Source of the DNA: Burkholderiaceae bacterium
Lineage (GTDB): Bacteria > Pseudomonadota > Gammaproteobacteria > Burkholderiales > Burkholderiaceae_C
Length of the DNA stretch: 64,000 nucleotides
Assembly: GCA_019745555.1 (NCBI GenBank)
Contig: JAIESX010000007.1
Location: 1-64,000 of the forward strand
Direction of reading: 5' to 3'
The first letter of the stretch is position 1. Each line of letters begins with the position of its first letter. The notes below the pieces were generated by a model. It worked only from the letters and a program-made list of their open reading frames with translations, was not told where the DNA came from and did no database searches. Of the stretch, positions 32,302 to 40,829 are shown one piece after another. The position numbers and the translations under genes were made by a program.

Positions 32302-34003
32302 ATGCGCCGGTCGGCACCTGTCCGCTGGCCCGCGCCAGCACGGACGCCGCTGCATCAGTGTCGTGGCCACGCCAGGCCACGATCTGGTCGGGCCGGATCA
32401 GCGCCAGCGGCGCCTCGTAGAGCGCGCGCAGCTCGGGCGCTTCGTGATGCACGACGCGCAGATCCAGGCCCATCGTCTGTGCTGCCTGTTCGAAAGGCGC
32501 CGTGTCCGGCATCTCGGGCCCTAAAGCGAGCAGCGTCCACTCGAAGTGCAAGCTGTCGTAGAGCGAACGTCCGTCGGCCAGCCAGGCGTGCGGCGGGCGT
32601 CCGCCCGGGCAGGCCGAGGGCACATAGGTGTTGGGCGCGTCGGGTGGTGGCGTGCTGCCGTCGGGCACGATCAGGGGCGAGCCGTCATAGCGCCCGCCGA
32701 AGGTCACACCGGGGATGTTGAACTCCAGCCGCACATGGCGGTTGAGATACTCGCTGGCGGCCGCACGCGCGGCCGTGCCGGCGGGCGTGTCGGCCTCGAG
32801 TTCGGGCGTGGCCGTAAACAGGCCCACGCTGTCGGCGAACTGGCGCGCATAGCCGGTGTTGCGTTGTGCCAGCGGCCGACGCTCGGTCTCGTAGCTGTCG
32901 AGCAGTTGCTGGGGTGCCCGTTCCTGCAGCACATGCGCGAGTTTCCAGCCCAGGTTGACGGCGTCCTCGACCGCGGTGTTGTAGCCCAGGCCACCGGTGG
33001 GCGTGAACAGATGGGCGGCATCGCCGCCGATGAAGACACGGCCGCGCTGGAAGTGTTCGGCGACCAGGGCGTGGCCTGCGGTCCAGGTCAGCACGGACAG
33101 CACCTCGATCGGGATTTCGCGGCCCAGGGCCTCGGCAAAGATGCGGCGTGCGTCCGCCGCGGTCCAGCGGTCCGCATCCTCGCCCTCGTGCACGGCGGCA
33201 TGGAAGGCGAACTCGGTGCGGCCGTCGACCGAGGCCATGAAGGCGCGCCGCTGGGCGTTGACCGAGACGTACATCCACGCGCGGGCGTGGGGGAAGGCCT
33301 CGTAGAAGCCGGGCGCGCGAAGATAGACGGCGAACATCTTGCCGCCCATGAAGTCGCGTTTGAAGCCTGTGGCCCCGCCCCAGGCGATGCCGAGTTGCTG
33401 GCGCACGAAGCTGCGGGCGCCGTCGGCGCCCACGAGGTAGCGCGCCTGTACCTCTTGCACGCCGCCGCCCTCTGTGGCCTCCACGCGGGCGCGTACCGTC
33501 TGGCCTTGGTCCTCGAAAGTGGCCAGGCGCCAGCCGTGCTGCAGCGTCACGCCGGGCAGCCGGCGGACCTGGTCAAGCAGGATGGCCTCGACGAATTTCT
33601 GCGATACACGGTGCGGCAGCTCGGCCGCGCTCCAGGAGCCGCTCATGGATTTGACGGTCTGACTGGCCTGCGCGGCCGTGGGCAGCTGCAGGCGCGCGAG
33701 CTCGTGCCCGCAGTAGCGCGTGAAATAGGCGATGTCGGTCGGGTGGTCCGGTGGCAGGCCCTGGGCACGTACGGCATCGGCAAAGCCATGGCGACGGAAA
33801 TGCTCCATGGTGCGCGCCTGGGTGGCGTTGGCCTGCGGGTTGTAGGCCGTGCCCGGCTTGGGCTCGACCAGCAGGCAGCGCACGCCGCGCTTGCCGAGCT
33901 CGAGCGCGAGCATCAGGCCGAAGGGGCCGCCGCCGGCGATCAGCACCTCGGTGGAGGTTGTGGTGTCGCTACCTGCAGCCCGGGACGATAATGGTGCCGT
34001 CAT
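32300..34003 (-). CDS. FAD-dependent aromatic hydroxylase, PheA/TfdB/MhpA type
   Basis: A 567-residue flavoprotein monooxygenase. Motifs are GGGPFG near residue 22, the DG motif VGADGARSFVRQQLGI near 190, and GGDAAHLFTPTGGLGYNTAVED near 323, the FAD-binding GD motif of phenol hydroxylases. The C-terminal third is the thioredoxin-like domain of this group. Considering the hydroxyquinol dioxygenase and maleylacetate reductase nearby, I infer hydroxylation of a resorcinol-like compound to hydroxyquinol. The ATG at 34003 is chosen over a TTG two codons upstream. It is divergent from a MarR gene with a palindrome between. Confidence 0.85.
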   Translation of the reverse strand: MTAPLSSRAAGSDTTTSTEVLIAGGGPFGLMLALELGKRGVRCLLVEPKPGTAYNPQANATQARTMEHFRRHGFADAVRAQGLPPDHPTDIAYFTRYCGHELARLQLPTAAQASQTVKSMSGSWSAAELPHRVSQKFVEAILLDQVRRLPGVTLQHGWRLATFEDQGQTVRARVEATEGGGVQEVQARYLVGADGARSFVRQQLGIAWGGATGFKRDFMGGKMFAVYLRAPGFYEAFPHARAWMYVSVNAQRRAFMASVDGRTEFAFHAAVHEGEDADRWTAADARRIFAEALGREIPIEVLSVLTWTAGHALVAEHFQRGRVFIGGDAAHLFTPTGGLGYNTAVEDAVNLGWKLAHVLQERAPQQLLDSYETERRPLAQRNTGYARQFADSVGLFTATPELEADTPAGTAARAAASEYLNRHVRLEFNIPGVTFGGRYDGSPLIVPDGSTPPPDAPNTYVPSACPGGRPPHAWLADGRSLYDSLHFEWTLLALGPEMPDTAPFEQAAQTMGLDLRVVHHEAPELRALYEAPLALIRPDQIVAWRGHDTDAAASVLARASGQVPTGA

Positions 34004-34015
34004 CGCCAACCCTTA

Positions 34016-34033
34016 TTTAGTTAGGTAACCAAA
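34016..34033. promoter_or_regulatory. Palindromic MarR-type operator
   Basis: TTTAGTTA (34016-34023) and TAACCAAA (34026-34033) form an 18-bp palindrome with one mismatch and a GG centre, in the 35-base gap between the divergent hydroxylase and marR genes. MarR repressors usually bind such sites between themselves and their target. Confidence 0.6.
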
Positions 34034-34038
34034 GTATT

Positions 34039-34524
34039 GTGAGTGTAGCGAAAAAGACGTCTGCTGTGCGCAAGCCTGCTGCCGACGGCTGGCGCCTGCA
34101 TAACGCGGGCCGCATCCTTGGCAATGCCCTGGTCCGCTTCGAGACCCGGGTGCTGGCCCTGATGGAGCAGGCCGGCTACACGCAGACCCGGCTCTCGCAC
34201 GTGAACCTGACCCGCCACCTGGACCTGGAGGGCACGCGCATCACCGAACTGGCGCGCCGGGCGCGCATGACCAATGCGGCCATGACCGAGCTGATCGATC
34301 AGTGTGAGCAGCTGGGTCTGGTGCTGCGCGAGGCCGATCCGGCCGATGCCCGGGCGCGCGTGGTGCGCTTCACCGAGGATGGGCGCTTGTGGCTGGCTGC
34401 CTTCGGCAAGGCTCTGCGCAAGGCCGAGCGTGAGCTGGTGCGCGAAATCGGCGAGCCCGCCGCGCAGGCACTCTATGGGCCGCTGGCGGCCTATGCCGAT
34501 GCCGTCCAGTCCATCGGGCCCTGA
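34039..34524 (+). CDS. MarR-family transcriptional regulator
   Basis: A 161-residue winged-helix protein. The DNA-binding part is about residues 50-100 (LEGTRITELARRARMTNAAMTELIDQCEQLGLVLRE, then the wing with DPADARARVV). The start is GTG. It is divergent from the flavin hydroxylase and separated from it by a palindrome, so it very probably represses that gene and releases it on binding the aromatic substrate or a product. Its stop abuts the stop of the convergent LysR gene at 34524/34525. Confidence 0.87.
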   Translation: MSVAKKTSAVRKPAADGWRLHNAGRILGNALVRFETRVLALMEQAGYTQTRLSHVNLTRHLDLEGTRITELARRARMTNAAMTELIDQCEQLGLVLREADPADARARVVRFTEDGRLWLAAFGKALRKAERELVREIGEPAAQALYGPLAAYADAVQSIGP

Positions 34525-35454
34525 TCAGCTCACACCGAAGCGCCCGGTCCACTTCTGCTCGTAATTCATGCGCGCGAAGTGTTCGGCCATGAAGTCGATG
34601 AAGGTGCGGACCTTGGCGGAGAGGTGCTTGCGGCTGGGGTAGGCGAGATTGATGGTCAGGCGCGGCAGATCCCAGTCGTCGAGCACGGGCACCAGGCGGC
34701 CGGCCACCATGTCCTCGTAGACGATGTAGGTCGGCTGCACCAGGATGCCCAGACCGTCGAGCGCGGCCGCGCGCAGGATCTGGCCATCGTTCGATTCAAG
34801 CAGGCCCTTGACGTGGACGGCCCTGGTCTCGTCCCCGCGCGTGAAGCGCAGCTCGTTGGGGTTGTTGGCGTGGGTGTAGATCAGCAGCTGGTGCTGCTGC
34901 AGGTCTTCCAGCGTCTGGGGCCGGCCGTGACGGGCCAGGTAACGTGGCGCGGCCACCAGGATGCGGCGCGTGGCCGCCAGGCGGCGTACGGTGATGTTGG
35001 AGTCCGGCTCGAACTCGCGGGTGCGGATGGCCACGTCGATGTTGTTGTCGATGATGTCCAGGTAGCGGTTGGCCGCCTCCACGTGCACGCTGACATTGGG
35101 GTAGCGCTGCGTGTACTCGCGCAGCAGCGGGGCGATGTGCTGCATGGAAAAGGACAGGGACGCCGTGATGCGCAGCGTGCCCGTGGGGTTGAGCGTGCTG
35201 GCATTGACGGCATCCTCGGCATCCTTGAGGTCGGCCAGCAGGGTCTTGGCCCGGCTGAAGAATTCCTGGCCGGTGTCCGTGAGGAAAAGACGACGCGTGT
35301 TGCGCTCCACCAGACGCGCGGCCAGCCGGTCCTCCAGGGCCTGCAGGTGGCGGCTGGCGGCGGCATTGGACAGGCCCAGCGCCTCGGCGGCACGGCTCAG
35401 GCTGCCGGTCTCGGCCACCTGAACGAAGAGCTGGATTTCTGCAAAGCGGTCCAC
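34525..35454 (-). CDS. LysR-family regulator divergent from hydroxyquinol dioxygenase
   Basis: A 309-residue LysR protein with the winged helix in the first 60 residues (FAEIQLFVQVAETGSLSRAAEALGLSNAAASRHLQALE) and an effector domain after it. The start is GTG at 35454 preceded by GGAGA; a far longer frame upstream is not coding. It is transcribed away from the dioxygenase-TRAP operon across 135 bases, so it should activate or repress that operon. The subgroup (N-A-A-A-S in the recognition helix) is the broad aromatic/stress type and does not give the ligand. Confidence 0.9.
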   Translation of the reverse strand: MDRFAEIQLFVQVAETGSLSRAAEALGLSNAAASRHLQALEDRLAARLVERNTRRLFLTDTGQEFFSRAKTLLADLKDAEDAVNASTLNPTGTLRITASLSFSMQHIAPLLREYTQRYPNVSVHVEAANRYLDIIDNNIDVAIRTREFEPDSNITVRRLAATRRILVAAPRYLARHGRPQTLEDLQQHQLLIYTHANNPNELRFTRGDETRAVHVKGLLESNDGQILRAAALDGLGILVQPTYIVYEDMVAGRLVPVLDDWDLPRLTINLAYPSRKHLSAKVRTFIDFMAEHFARMNYEQKWTGRFGVS

Positions 35455-35589
35455 GGGGTCTCCTGCCCGGTACTGTAGTGCCGGTTTATTTCGCTGCGCG
35501 GAAAAGTCATTTGCGGCAGCGCGCTTTCCCAAATTGTCGAGGACTTTTACAGTGCCGGGACTACGCAAGAACCCGCAGGAGACCCGCGC

Positions 35590-36423
35590 ATGCGCAACCT
35601 CAACGAGGACACCATCACCCAGGCCGTGATCGAACGTTTCTCGAAGACGCCCGATCCCCGCCTCAAGGAGATCCTGACCAGCCTGATCCAGCATCTGCAC
35701 GCGTTTGCGCGCGAGACCAAGCTCACCGAGGCCGAGTGGTTCCAGGGCATCGACTTCCTCACGCGCACCGGCCACATGTGCGACGACAAGCGCCAGGAGT
35801 TCATCCTGCTGTCCGACACCCTGGGCCTGTCCATGCTGACCGTGGCCATGAACAACAAGAAGCCGGCGGGCTGCACCGAGGCCACGGTGTTCGGGCCCTT
35901 CTACGTCGAAGGTGCGCCGAAGTACCAGAACGGTGAGGACGTGGCAAACGGCGCCAGCGGCCAGCCCTGCGTGGTGCGCGGCACGGTGCGCGGTCTGGAC
36001 GGCCAGCCCGTACCGCACGCGACCATCGAGGTCTGGCAGGCCGACGCCGACGGCAACTATGACGTGCAGTACGCCGAGCTCGCCCATCCTCAGGCGCGCG
36101 GCGTGCTGCAGGCGCGTGCCGACGGCAGCTTCGATTTCCGCACCATCGTGGCCGAGGCCTATCCCATCCCCACCGACGGCCCCGTGGGCGAGATGCTGCG
36201 CGCCAGCAAAAACCACCCCTGGCGCCCGGCCCATCTGCATTTCATGATCAAGGCCGAGGGCTACGAGACCCTGATCACCCATGTCTTCCGTGACGGCGAC
36301 CAATACCTGGACTCGGATGCCGTCTTCGGCGTGCGCCAGTCCCTGGTGGCCGACTGGGTGCAACAGGCCGATGGGAGTTATCTGCTCGAGTTCGATTTCG
36401 TGCTCAACCCGCAGAAGAAGTAA
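35590..36423 (+). CDS. Hydroxyquinol 1,2-dioxygenase (intradiol)
   Basis: A 277-residue intradiol ring-cleavage enzyme with the N-terminal helical dimerisation domain (residues 1-95) and the catalytic beta sandwich. The four iron ligands are visible: Tyr in GNYDVQY near 157, Tyr in VAEAYPIPTDG near 191, and two His in WRPAHLHFMI near 215 and 217. The chlorocatechol/hydroxyquinol group phrase ATVFGPFYVEGAP is present; hydroxyquinol is inferred from this and from the maleylacetate reductase at 30184. AGGAG precedes the ATG. It leads an operon with TRAP transporter genes. Confidence 0.9.
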   Translation: MRNLNEDTITQAVIERFSKTPDPRLKEILTSLIQHLHAFARETKLTEAEWFQGIDFLTRTGHMCDDKRQEFILLSDTLGLSMLTVAMNNKKPAGCTEATVFGPFYVEGAPKYQNGEDVANGASGQPCVVRGTVRGLDGQPVPHATIEVWQADADGNYDVQYAELAHPQARGVLQARADGSFDFRTIVAEAYPIPTDGPVGEMLRASKNHPWRPAHLHFMIKAEGYETLITHVFRDGDQYLDSDAVFGVRQSLVADWVQQADGSYLLEFDFVLNPQKK

Positions 36424-36493
36424 GCAACTGGTAACTGGCAGGTGCCGCAGAGTGCCGCCGTTCCCCCCAATTTTCAACAACGAGGAGACAGAC

Positions 36494-37588
36494 ATGCAGA
36501 AGCGACAGATGATCAAGGGCGCCCTGTGCGCCGCCGCCCTGGCTGCCACGGCACTCATGCCGGCCCAGGCCCAGCAGACCTTCAAGCTCACCATCGCATC
36601 CAGCCACCCCGTGGTGCTGCCCTGGGTCGGGCTGATGAGCACGCTCTTCGTGCCCGAGGTGAACAAGCGCGTCGAGGCCCTGGGCAAGGGCTACAAGATC
36701 GAGTGGCGCGAGGCCTATGGCGGCCAGCTCTACAAGATGAACGCCACCCTGACCAGCGTGGAACAGGGCGTGACCGACATCGGCTGGGTCTTCCACAACC
36801 TGGAAGCCGCCAAAATGCCGTTGTCGCAGTTCGGCACCGTGACGCCCTTCACCACGGACGATGTGCGCGTCATCCTGGACGTGGCCAACGAGATGAACGA
36901 GAACGTGCCGGCGCTCAAGCGCGAGTGGGACCGCAACAACATGGTCTTCCTCGGCGCCACCGGCGTGGACACCTACCACCTGTTCACCAAGACGCCGGTC
37001 AATGCCTATGCCGATCTCAAGGGCCGCAAGATCTCGGCACCGGGCTCCATCGGCCTGTGGCTCAAGGGTTCGGGCGCGGTGCCTGTGGACGGCTCGCTGA
37101 CCAGCTACTACACCGACATTCAGAGCGGCGTGTCCGACGGGACGGTCTCCATCTCCACGGGCATCCTGCCCAACAAGATCTACGAGGTGGCGCCCTACAT
37201 CACCAAGGTCAACATCGGCGCGCTCTACATCGGCGGCATGGCCATGAACAAGGACAGCTTTGCCAAGCTGCCGCCCGAGGTGCAGAAGATCGTCAAGGAC
37301 GTGGGCAAGGAATACTCGCGTGCGCTGGGCGAGACGCTGATGCAGCGCTACGAAGGCGCGCTCAAGACCATGGCCGAGGTCGGCGCCAAGCAGGCCGTGC
37401 CCGTGAAGATCAGCGAGCTCAGCGCGGCTGAGCGCGCCACCTGGGTCAAGACCATGCCCAATCTGGCGGCCGACTGGGTCAAGGCCAACGCCTCCAAGGG
37501 CCCGGCCAAGGACATCGTCAGCACCTACATGAACGAGCTGCGCAAGCGCGGCGTCAAGCCCGTGCGTGACTGGGATAAAGAGCTCTGA
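36494..37588 (+). CDS. TRAP transporter substrate-binding protein (DctP type)
   Basis: A 364-residue periplasmic binding protein with a signal peptide (residues 1-26, ending AQA). The DctP family features are FKLTIASSHPVVLPW, the dimerisation-helix region and GRKISAPGSIGLWLKGSGAVPV, where a conserved arginine usually contacts a carboxylate; here the spot after KISAPGS has no obvious Arg, so the ligand may differ. It is co-directional with the dioxygenase and with dctQM, so the transporter probably imports the aromatic acid or phenol that feeds the pathway. Confidence 0.88.
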   Translation: MQKRQMIKGALCAAALAATALMPAQAQQTFKLTIASSHPVVLPWVGLMSTLFVPEVNKRVEALGKGYKIEWREAYGGQLYKMNATLTSVEQGVTDIGWVFHNLEAAKMPLSQFGTVTPFTTDDVRVILDVANEMNENVPALKREWDRNNMVFLGATGVDTYHLFTKTPVNAYADLKGRKISAPGSIGLWLKGSGAVPVDGSLTSYYTDIQSGVSDGTVSISTGILPNKIYEVAPYITKVNIGALYIGGMAMNKDSFAKLPPEVQKIVKDVGKEYSRALGETLMQRYEGALKTMAEVGAKQAVPVKISELSAAERATWVKTMPNLAADWVKANASKGPAKDIVSTYMNELRKRGVKPVRDWDKEL

Positions 37589-37647
37589 TCATTGACGTCT
37601 GGATGTGCTGCCGCCGTTGCTGAGACAGCGGCAGCGTCCACCCCACC

Positions 37648-38196
37648 ATGTCCTACGAAGCCAACACGGACCTCGAGTCCGCGCCGCAGACGTCCGCGCC
37701 CGACAGCTGGTTCGGCCGCCTGGTCGATGCGCTCAACGCTGCCGGCTCGGTGCTGATCGGCGCGGTCATGCTGCTGATGTGCGCCGACGTGCTGCTGCGC
37801 GACCTGGCCAACCGCCCGATCGATGGCGTGGCCGAGCTCGTGGCCACGAGCATTGTCATCATCGTCTTTCTGCAGCTGCCGGCCACGCTGCGCCATGGTC
37901 GCATGTCGCGTGCCGACCTGTTCATCGACCCCTACATCACGCGCCGTCCGCGCGCCGGCAAACGCCTGCGCGCCTTGTTCTCGCTGGCCGGCGTCTTTGC
38001 CTGCGGCGTGATCGCCTACGCCACCTGGAAGCCGCTGACGCGCGCCTGGACCGATCAGGAGTACCTGGGCGTGGAGGGTGTCTTCACCTTCCCGACCTGG
38101 CCCATGCGGGCCGTGGTGCTGCTGGGTGCCGCACTCGCCGCCGTGCAGTACCTGCTGCTGGTGATCCAGGACCTGAAAGAGAGCCGCCATGTCTGA
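37648..38196 (+). CDS. TRAP transporter small permease (DctQ type)
   Basis: A 182-residue membrane protein with four predicted helices (about 32-50, 63-85, 112-135, 152-172). It is the small integral subunit that pairs with DctM in the sodium-driven TRAP system. It has a charged cytoplasmic N-terminus and a loop with TRAWTDQEYLGVEGVFTFPTWP typical of DctQ. The stop overlaps the dctM start by 8 bases. Confidence 0.9.
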   Translation: MSYEANTDLESAPQTSAPDSWFGRLVDALNAAGSVLIGAVMLLMCADVLLRDLANRPIDGVAELVATSIVIIVFLQLPATLRHGRMSRADLFIDPYITRRPRAGKRLRALFSLAGVFACGVIAYATWKPLTRAWTDQEYLGVEGVFTFPTWPMRAVVLLGAALAAVQYLLLVIQDLKESRHV

Positions 38197-39508
38197 CCTG
38201 CAGATCGGCCTGCTGGCCATCGCCCTCATGCTGGCCGGCATCTATTTCGGCATGCACATCGGCGTGGCGCTCATCGTCACGTCCTTCGTCAGCGTGGCCC
38301 TGATCAAGTCGCCGGACGTGGCCGCGCGCTTCGTCGCTGCCTCGGCCAATGACGCCATCCGCGACTACCTCTTCGGGGTGATTCCGCTGTTCGTGCTCAT
38401 GGGCATGCTGGTCAGCGTGAGCGGGGTGGGGCGCGACACCTTCGACGTCTTCCAGTGGCTCATGCGCCGCATCCGTGGCGGCCTGGGCCTGGCGACAGTG
38501 GGAGCCAACGCGGTTTTCGCGGCCATCACCGGCATCTCCATCGCATCGGCGTCGGTCTTCACCAAGGTGGCCGTGCCCGAGATGATCCGTCATGGCTACA
38601 CGCGCCGCTTCGCCGTGGGTGTGGTGGCGGGCTCCTCGGTGCTGGGCATGCTGATCCCGCCCTCGCTGCTGATGATCATCTACGGCGTGCTGGCCGAAGA
38701 GTCGGTGGGGCGCATGTTCATCGCCGGCATCATCCCGGGCATCGTGCTGGCCACGGGCTTCGGTCTGCTCATCGTCGGCATGGCCTACCTGCGCCCGGGG
38801 ATGATCATGCAGAACCCGGCCGACATCACCCGCACCGACGGGCACCACGAAACCTGGCGCAGCGCCACCCGCAAGTTTCTGCCCATCCTGCTGCTCATCA
38901 CCCTGGTGCTCGGCGGTCTCTACGGCGGCCTGTTCACACCCACCGAGGCCGGCGCCGTGGGCGCGGCCGGTGCGCTGGTCATCGCCCTGCTGCGCCGCCG
39001 CCTGGACTGGAAGAAGCTCTGGAACGTGCTCACCGAAACCGGCTACGTCTCGGTGTCGGTGCTGTTCCTGATCATCTCGGCCATGCTCTACAGCCGCATG
39101 CTGGCGCTCACCGGCATGCCGGCGGCCGTCACCGAAGGCATCACGGCCCTGGGCTGGGGGCCGACAGGCTTTCTCGCCGCCTACCTGGCCATCGTGATCG
39201 CCATGGGCTGCATCATCGACTCGGTCTCCATCATGCTCATCATGCTGCCCATCGTGCTGCCCATCGCCCGCAGCTTCGGTATGGACATCATCTGGTTCGG
39301 CGTGATCACCGTGGTGGCGGTAGAGATCGGCCTGCTGACCCCGCCCTTCGGCGTCTCGGTCTACACGGTGAAGTCCGCGCTCAATGATGCGCGCATCACC
39401 CTCTGGGACATCTTCGCCGGCACCTTCCCCTTCGTACTGGCCATGGCACTCATGCTCGTACTGCTCGTGAGCTTTCCGGGCCTGTCCACCTGGCTGGCGC
39501 GCATGTAG
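38189..39508 (+). CDS. TRAP transporter large permease (DctM type)
   Basis: A 439-residue transporter with about twelve membrane helices, the DctM family. Characteristic parts are FVLMGMLVSVSGVGRDTF, the GSSVLGMLIPPSLLMIIYG sodium/substrate region near 150, FTPTEAGAVGAAGAL and LTPPFGVSVYTVKS near the C-terminus. It overlaps dctQ. It completes the TRAP module of the dioxygenase operon. Confidence 0.92.
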   Translation: MSDLQIGLLAIALMLAGIYFGMHIGVALIVTSFVSVALIKSPDVAARFVAASANDAIRDYLFGVIPLFVLMGMLVSVSGVGRDTFDVFQWLMRRIRGGLGLATVGANAVFAAITGISIASASVFTKVAVPEMIRHGYTRRFAVGVVAGSSVLGMLIPPSLLMIIYGVLAEESVGRMFIAGIIPGIVLATGFGLLIVGMAYLRPGMIMQNPADITRTDGHHETWRSATRKFLPILLLITLVLGGLYGGLFTPTEAGAVGAAGALVIALLRRRLDWKKLWNVLTETGYVSVSVLFLIISAMLYSRMLALTGMPAAVTEGITALGWGPTGFLAAYLAIVIAMGCIIDSVSIMLIMLPIVLPIARSFGMDIIWFGVITVVAVEIGLLTPPFGVSVYTVKSALNDARITLWDIFAGTFPFVLAMALMLVLLVSFPGLSTWLARM

Positions 39509-39529
39509 CTGCCCCACAAGGAAACCCCC

Positions 39530-39835
39530 ATGCTGTTTGCCTTCATCCTCATCGACAAGCCCGACCATGGAGCTCTGAGACTGCGCGTGCGTCCCGAGCA
39601 CAAGGCCTACCTCGGCGCCGTCGCCGATCGCATCGCCTTCGCCGGTCCCTTCACCCACGACGATGGCCAGACCATGCTGGGCAGCCTGCTGGTGATCGAT
39701 TTCCCCAGCCGCAACGCGGCCCATGCCTGGCTGGCCGATGAGCCGTTCACCCGGGCCGGGCTCTATGCCAGCACCACCATCCACGCTTTTGCCAACCTCT
39801 GGCCGCAGAAAGCCGGCTTTCCGCCCACCGCCTGA
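39530..39835 (+). CDS. YciI-family protein
   Basis: A 101-residue protein of the YCII family (ferredoxin-like alpha+beta fold; FAFILIDKPDH, RPEHKAYLGAV, FAGPFTHDDGQTMLGSLLVIDF). Some members act as dehalogenases or lactone isomerases; the conserved His/Asp pair is present. It follows dctM by 21 bases and precedes the Dabb gene by 13 bases, so it belongs to the same operon as the dioxygenase. A role on a ring-cleavage or lactone intermediate is possible. Confidence 0.82.
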   Translation: MLFAFILIDKPDHGALRLRVRPEHKAYLGAVADRIAFAGPFTHDDGQTMLGSLLVIDFPSRNAAHAWLADEPFTRAGLYASTTIHAFANLWPQKAGFPPTA

Positions 39836-39848
39836 GATGACGAGGAAC

Positions 39849-40151
39849 ATGATCAAGCACATCGTCATGTGGAACGTGCGCGGTGCGACGCCGGCCGAGA
39901 AGGCCCAGGGCATCGCACGTCTGAAGCACAGCTTCGAGAGCCTGCGTGGCCGCATCCCCGGCCTCTTGCATCTGGAGATCGGTGTGGACAGCAGCCGTAT
40001 CGACTATGCCTGTGACGTCGTGCTTTACAGCGAATTCGAAAGCCAGGCGGCACTCGAGGCCTACGCCGAACACCCCGAACACCTGCGCGTCAAGCGCGAG
40101 GTCGGCGACCTGCGCGTTGCGCGTCACCAGGTCGACTATGCCGCACCTTGA
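39849..40151 (+). CDS. Dabb-domain protein (stress-responsive alpha/beta barrel)
   Basis: A 100-residue protein with the Dabb fold (HIVMWNV at the start, IPGLLHLEIGVDSSRIDYACDVVLYSEFESQAALEAYAEHPEHLRVKR). Related domains bind aromatic polyketides or act as cyclases and monooxygenase-like proteins. It has GAGGA upstream and 25 bases to the SnoaL gene. Together with YciI and SnoaL it forms a trio of small proteins in this catabolic operon; the individual functions are unknown. Confidence 0.82.
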   Translation: MIKHIVMWNVRGATPAEKAQGIARLKHSFESLRGRIPGLLHLEIGVDSSRIDYACDVVLYSEFESQAALEAYAEHPEHLRVKREVGDLRVARHQVDYAAP

Positions 40152-40176
40152 AATTTTTTGATCCGAAGGAAACAAC

Positions 40177-40794
40177 ATGAGCAACACATTCAACGACGAG
40201 CTGCAGATCCGCCAGATGGTGGAGCGCTGGGCCGTCTGGCGTGACGCCGGCGACTGGGAGCGCTTTGCGACCGTCTGGCACCCGGAGGGCGTGATGATGG
40301 CCACCTGGTTCCAGGGGCCGTTTGCCGAGTTCATCCGTGTCACGAAAGAGGGCTGGGCCAAGGGGGTGAGCATCCTGCACTTCCTGGGCGGCTCGGCCAT
40401 CGAGGTGGTGGGCGATCGCGCCATCGCGCAGACCAAGATGACCATCTCGCAGCGCGGCATGGTCGAGGGTGCCGACGGCCCCGTGCTCTGCGACGTGGTC
40501 TGCACCGGCCGCTTTTACGACTTCGTCACCCGCCACAACGGCGAGTGGAAGCTGATCCACCGCCAGCCCATCTACGAGAAGGACCGCATCGACCCGGTGG
40601 ACTCCACCGCCGTGCTCAAGCTCGACCAGAAGGCGCTGGCCACCTTCCCCGAAGGCTACCGCCACCTGGCCTATATCCAGACCCGTATCGGCTACACCGT
40701 GAAGATGGACATGCCCATGCTCAAGGGTCCGGTGGTCGAGGAGCTTTACCGGCGCGGTGCACGCTGGCTGGCAGGCGGCGCGCTGGAGCGCTGA
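40177..40794 (+). CDS. SnoaL-like (NTF2-fold) protein
   Basis: A 205-residue protein of the nuclear transport factor 2/SnoaL fold (QIRQMVERWAVWRDAGDWERFATVWHPEGVMMATWFQG, a compact open barrel). Members include scytalone dehydratase, ketosteroid isomerase and hydroxynitrile-type enzymes; the C-terminal extension YTVKMDMPMLKGPVVEELYRRGARWLAGG is longer than usual. It is preceded by GAAGGAA and followed by the Bug gene after 35 bases, in the hydroxyquinol operon. A dehydratase, isomerase or decarboxylase-like step is possible but not proven. Confidence 0.72.
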   Translation: MSNTFNDELQIRQMVERWAVWRDAGDWERFATVWHPEGVMMATWFQGPFAEFIRVTKEGWAKGVSILHFLGGSAIEVVGDRAIAQTKMTISQRGMVEGADGPVLCDVVCTGRFYDFVTRHNGEWKLIHRQPIYEKDRIDPVDSTAVLKLDQKALATFPEGYRHLAYIQTRIGYTVKMDMPMLKGPVVEELYRRGARWLAGGALER

Positions 40795-40829
40795 AGCTGC
40801 CGACGAATTTCAACCCGAGGAGAACAAGT

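Noticed and set aside
34525..36687. A 720-codon minus-strand frame ending in the LysR regulator
   Set aside because: The LysR protein starts at 35454; upstream codons are antisense to the hydroxyquinol dioxygenase and the TRAP binding protein.
38084..39955. A 623-codon minus-strand frame opposite the TRAP permease
   Set aside because: Very His/Asp/Gly-rich shadow sequence without a domain; the DctQM proteins on the plus strand are certain.
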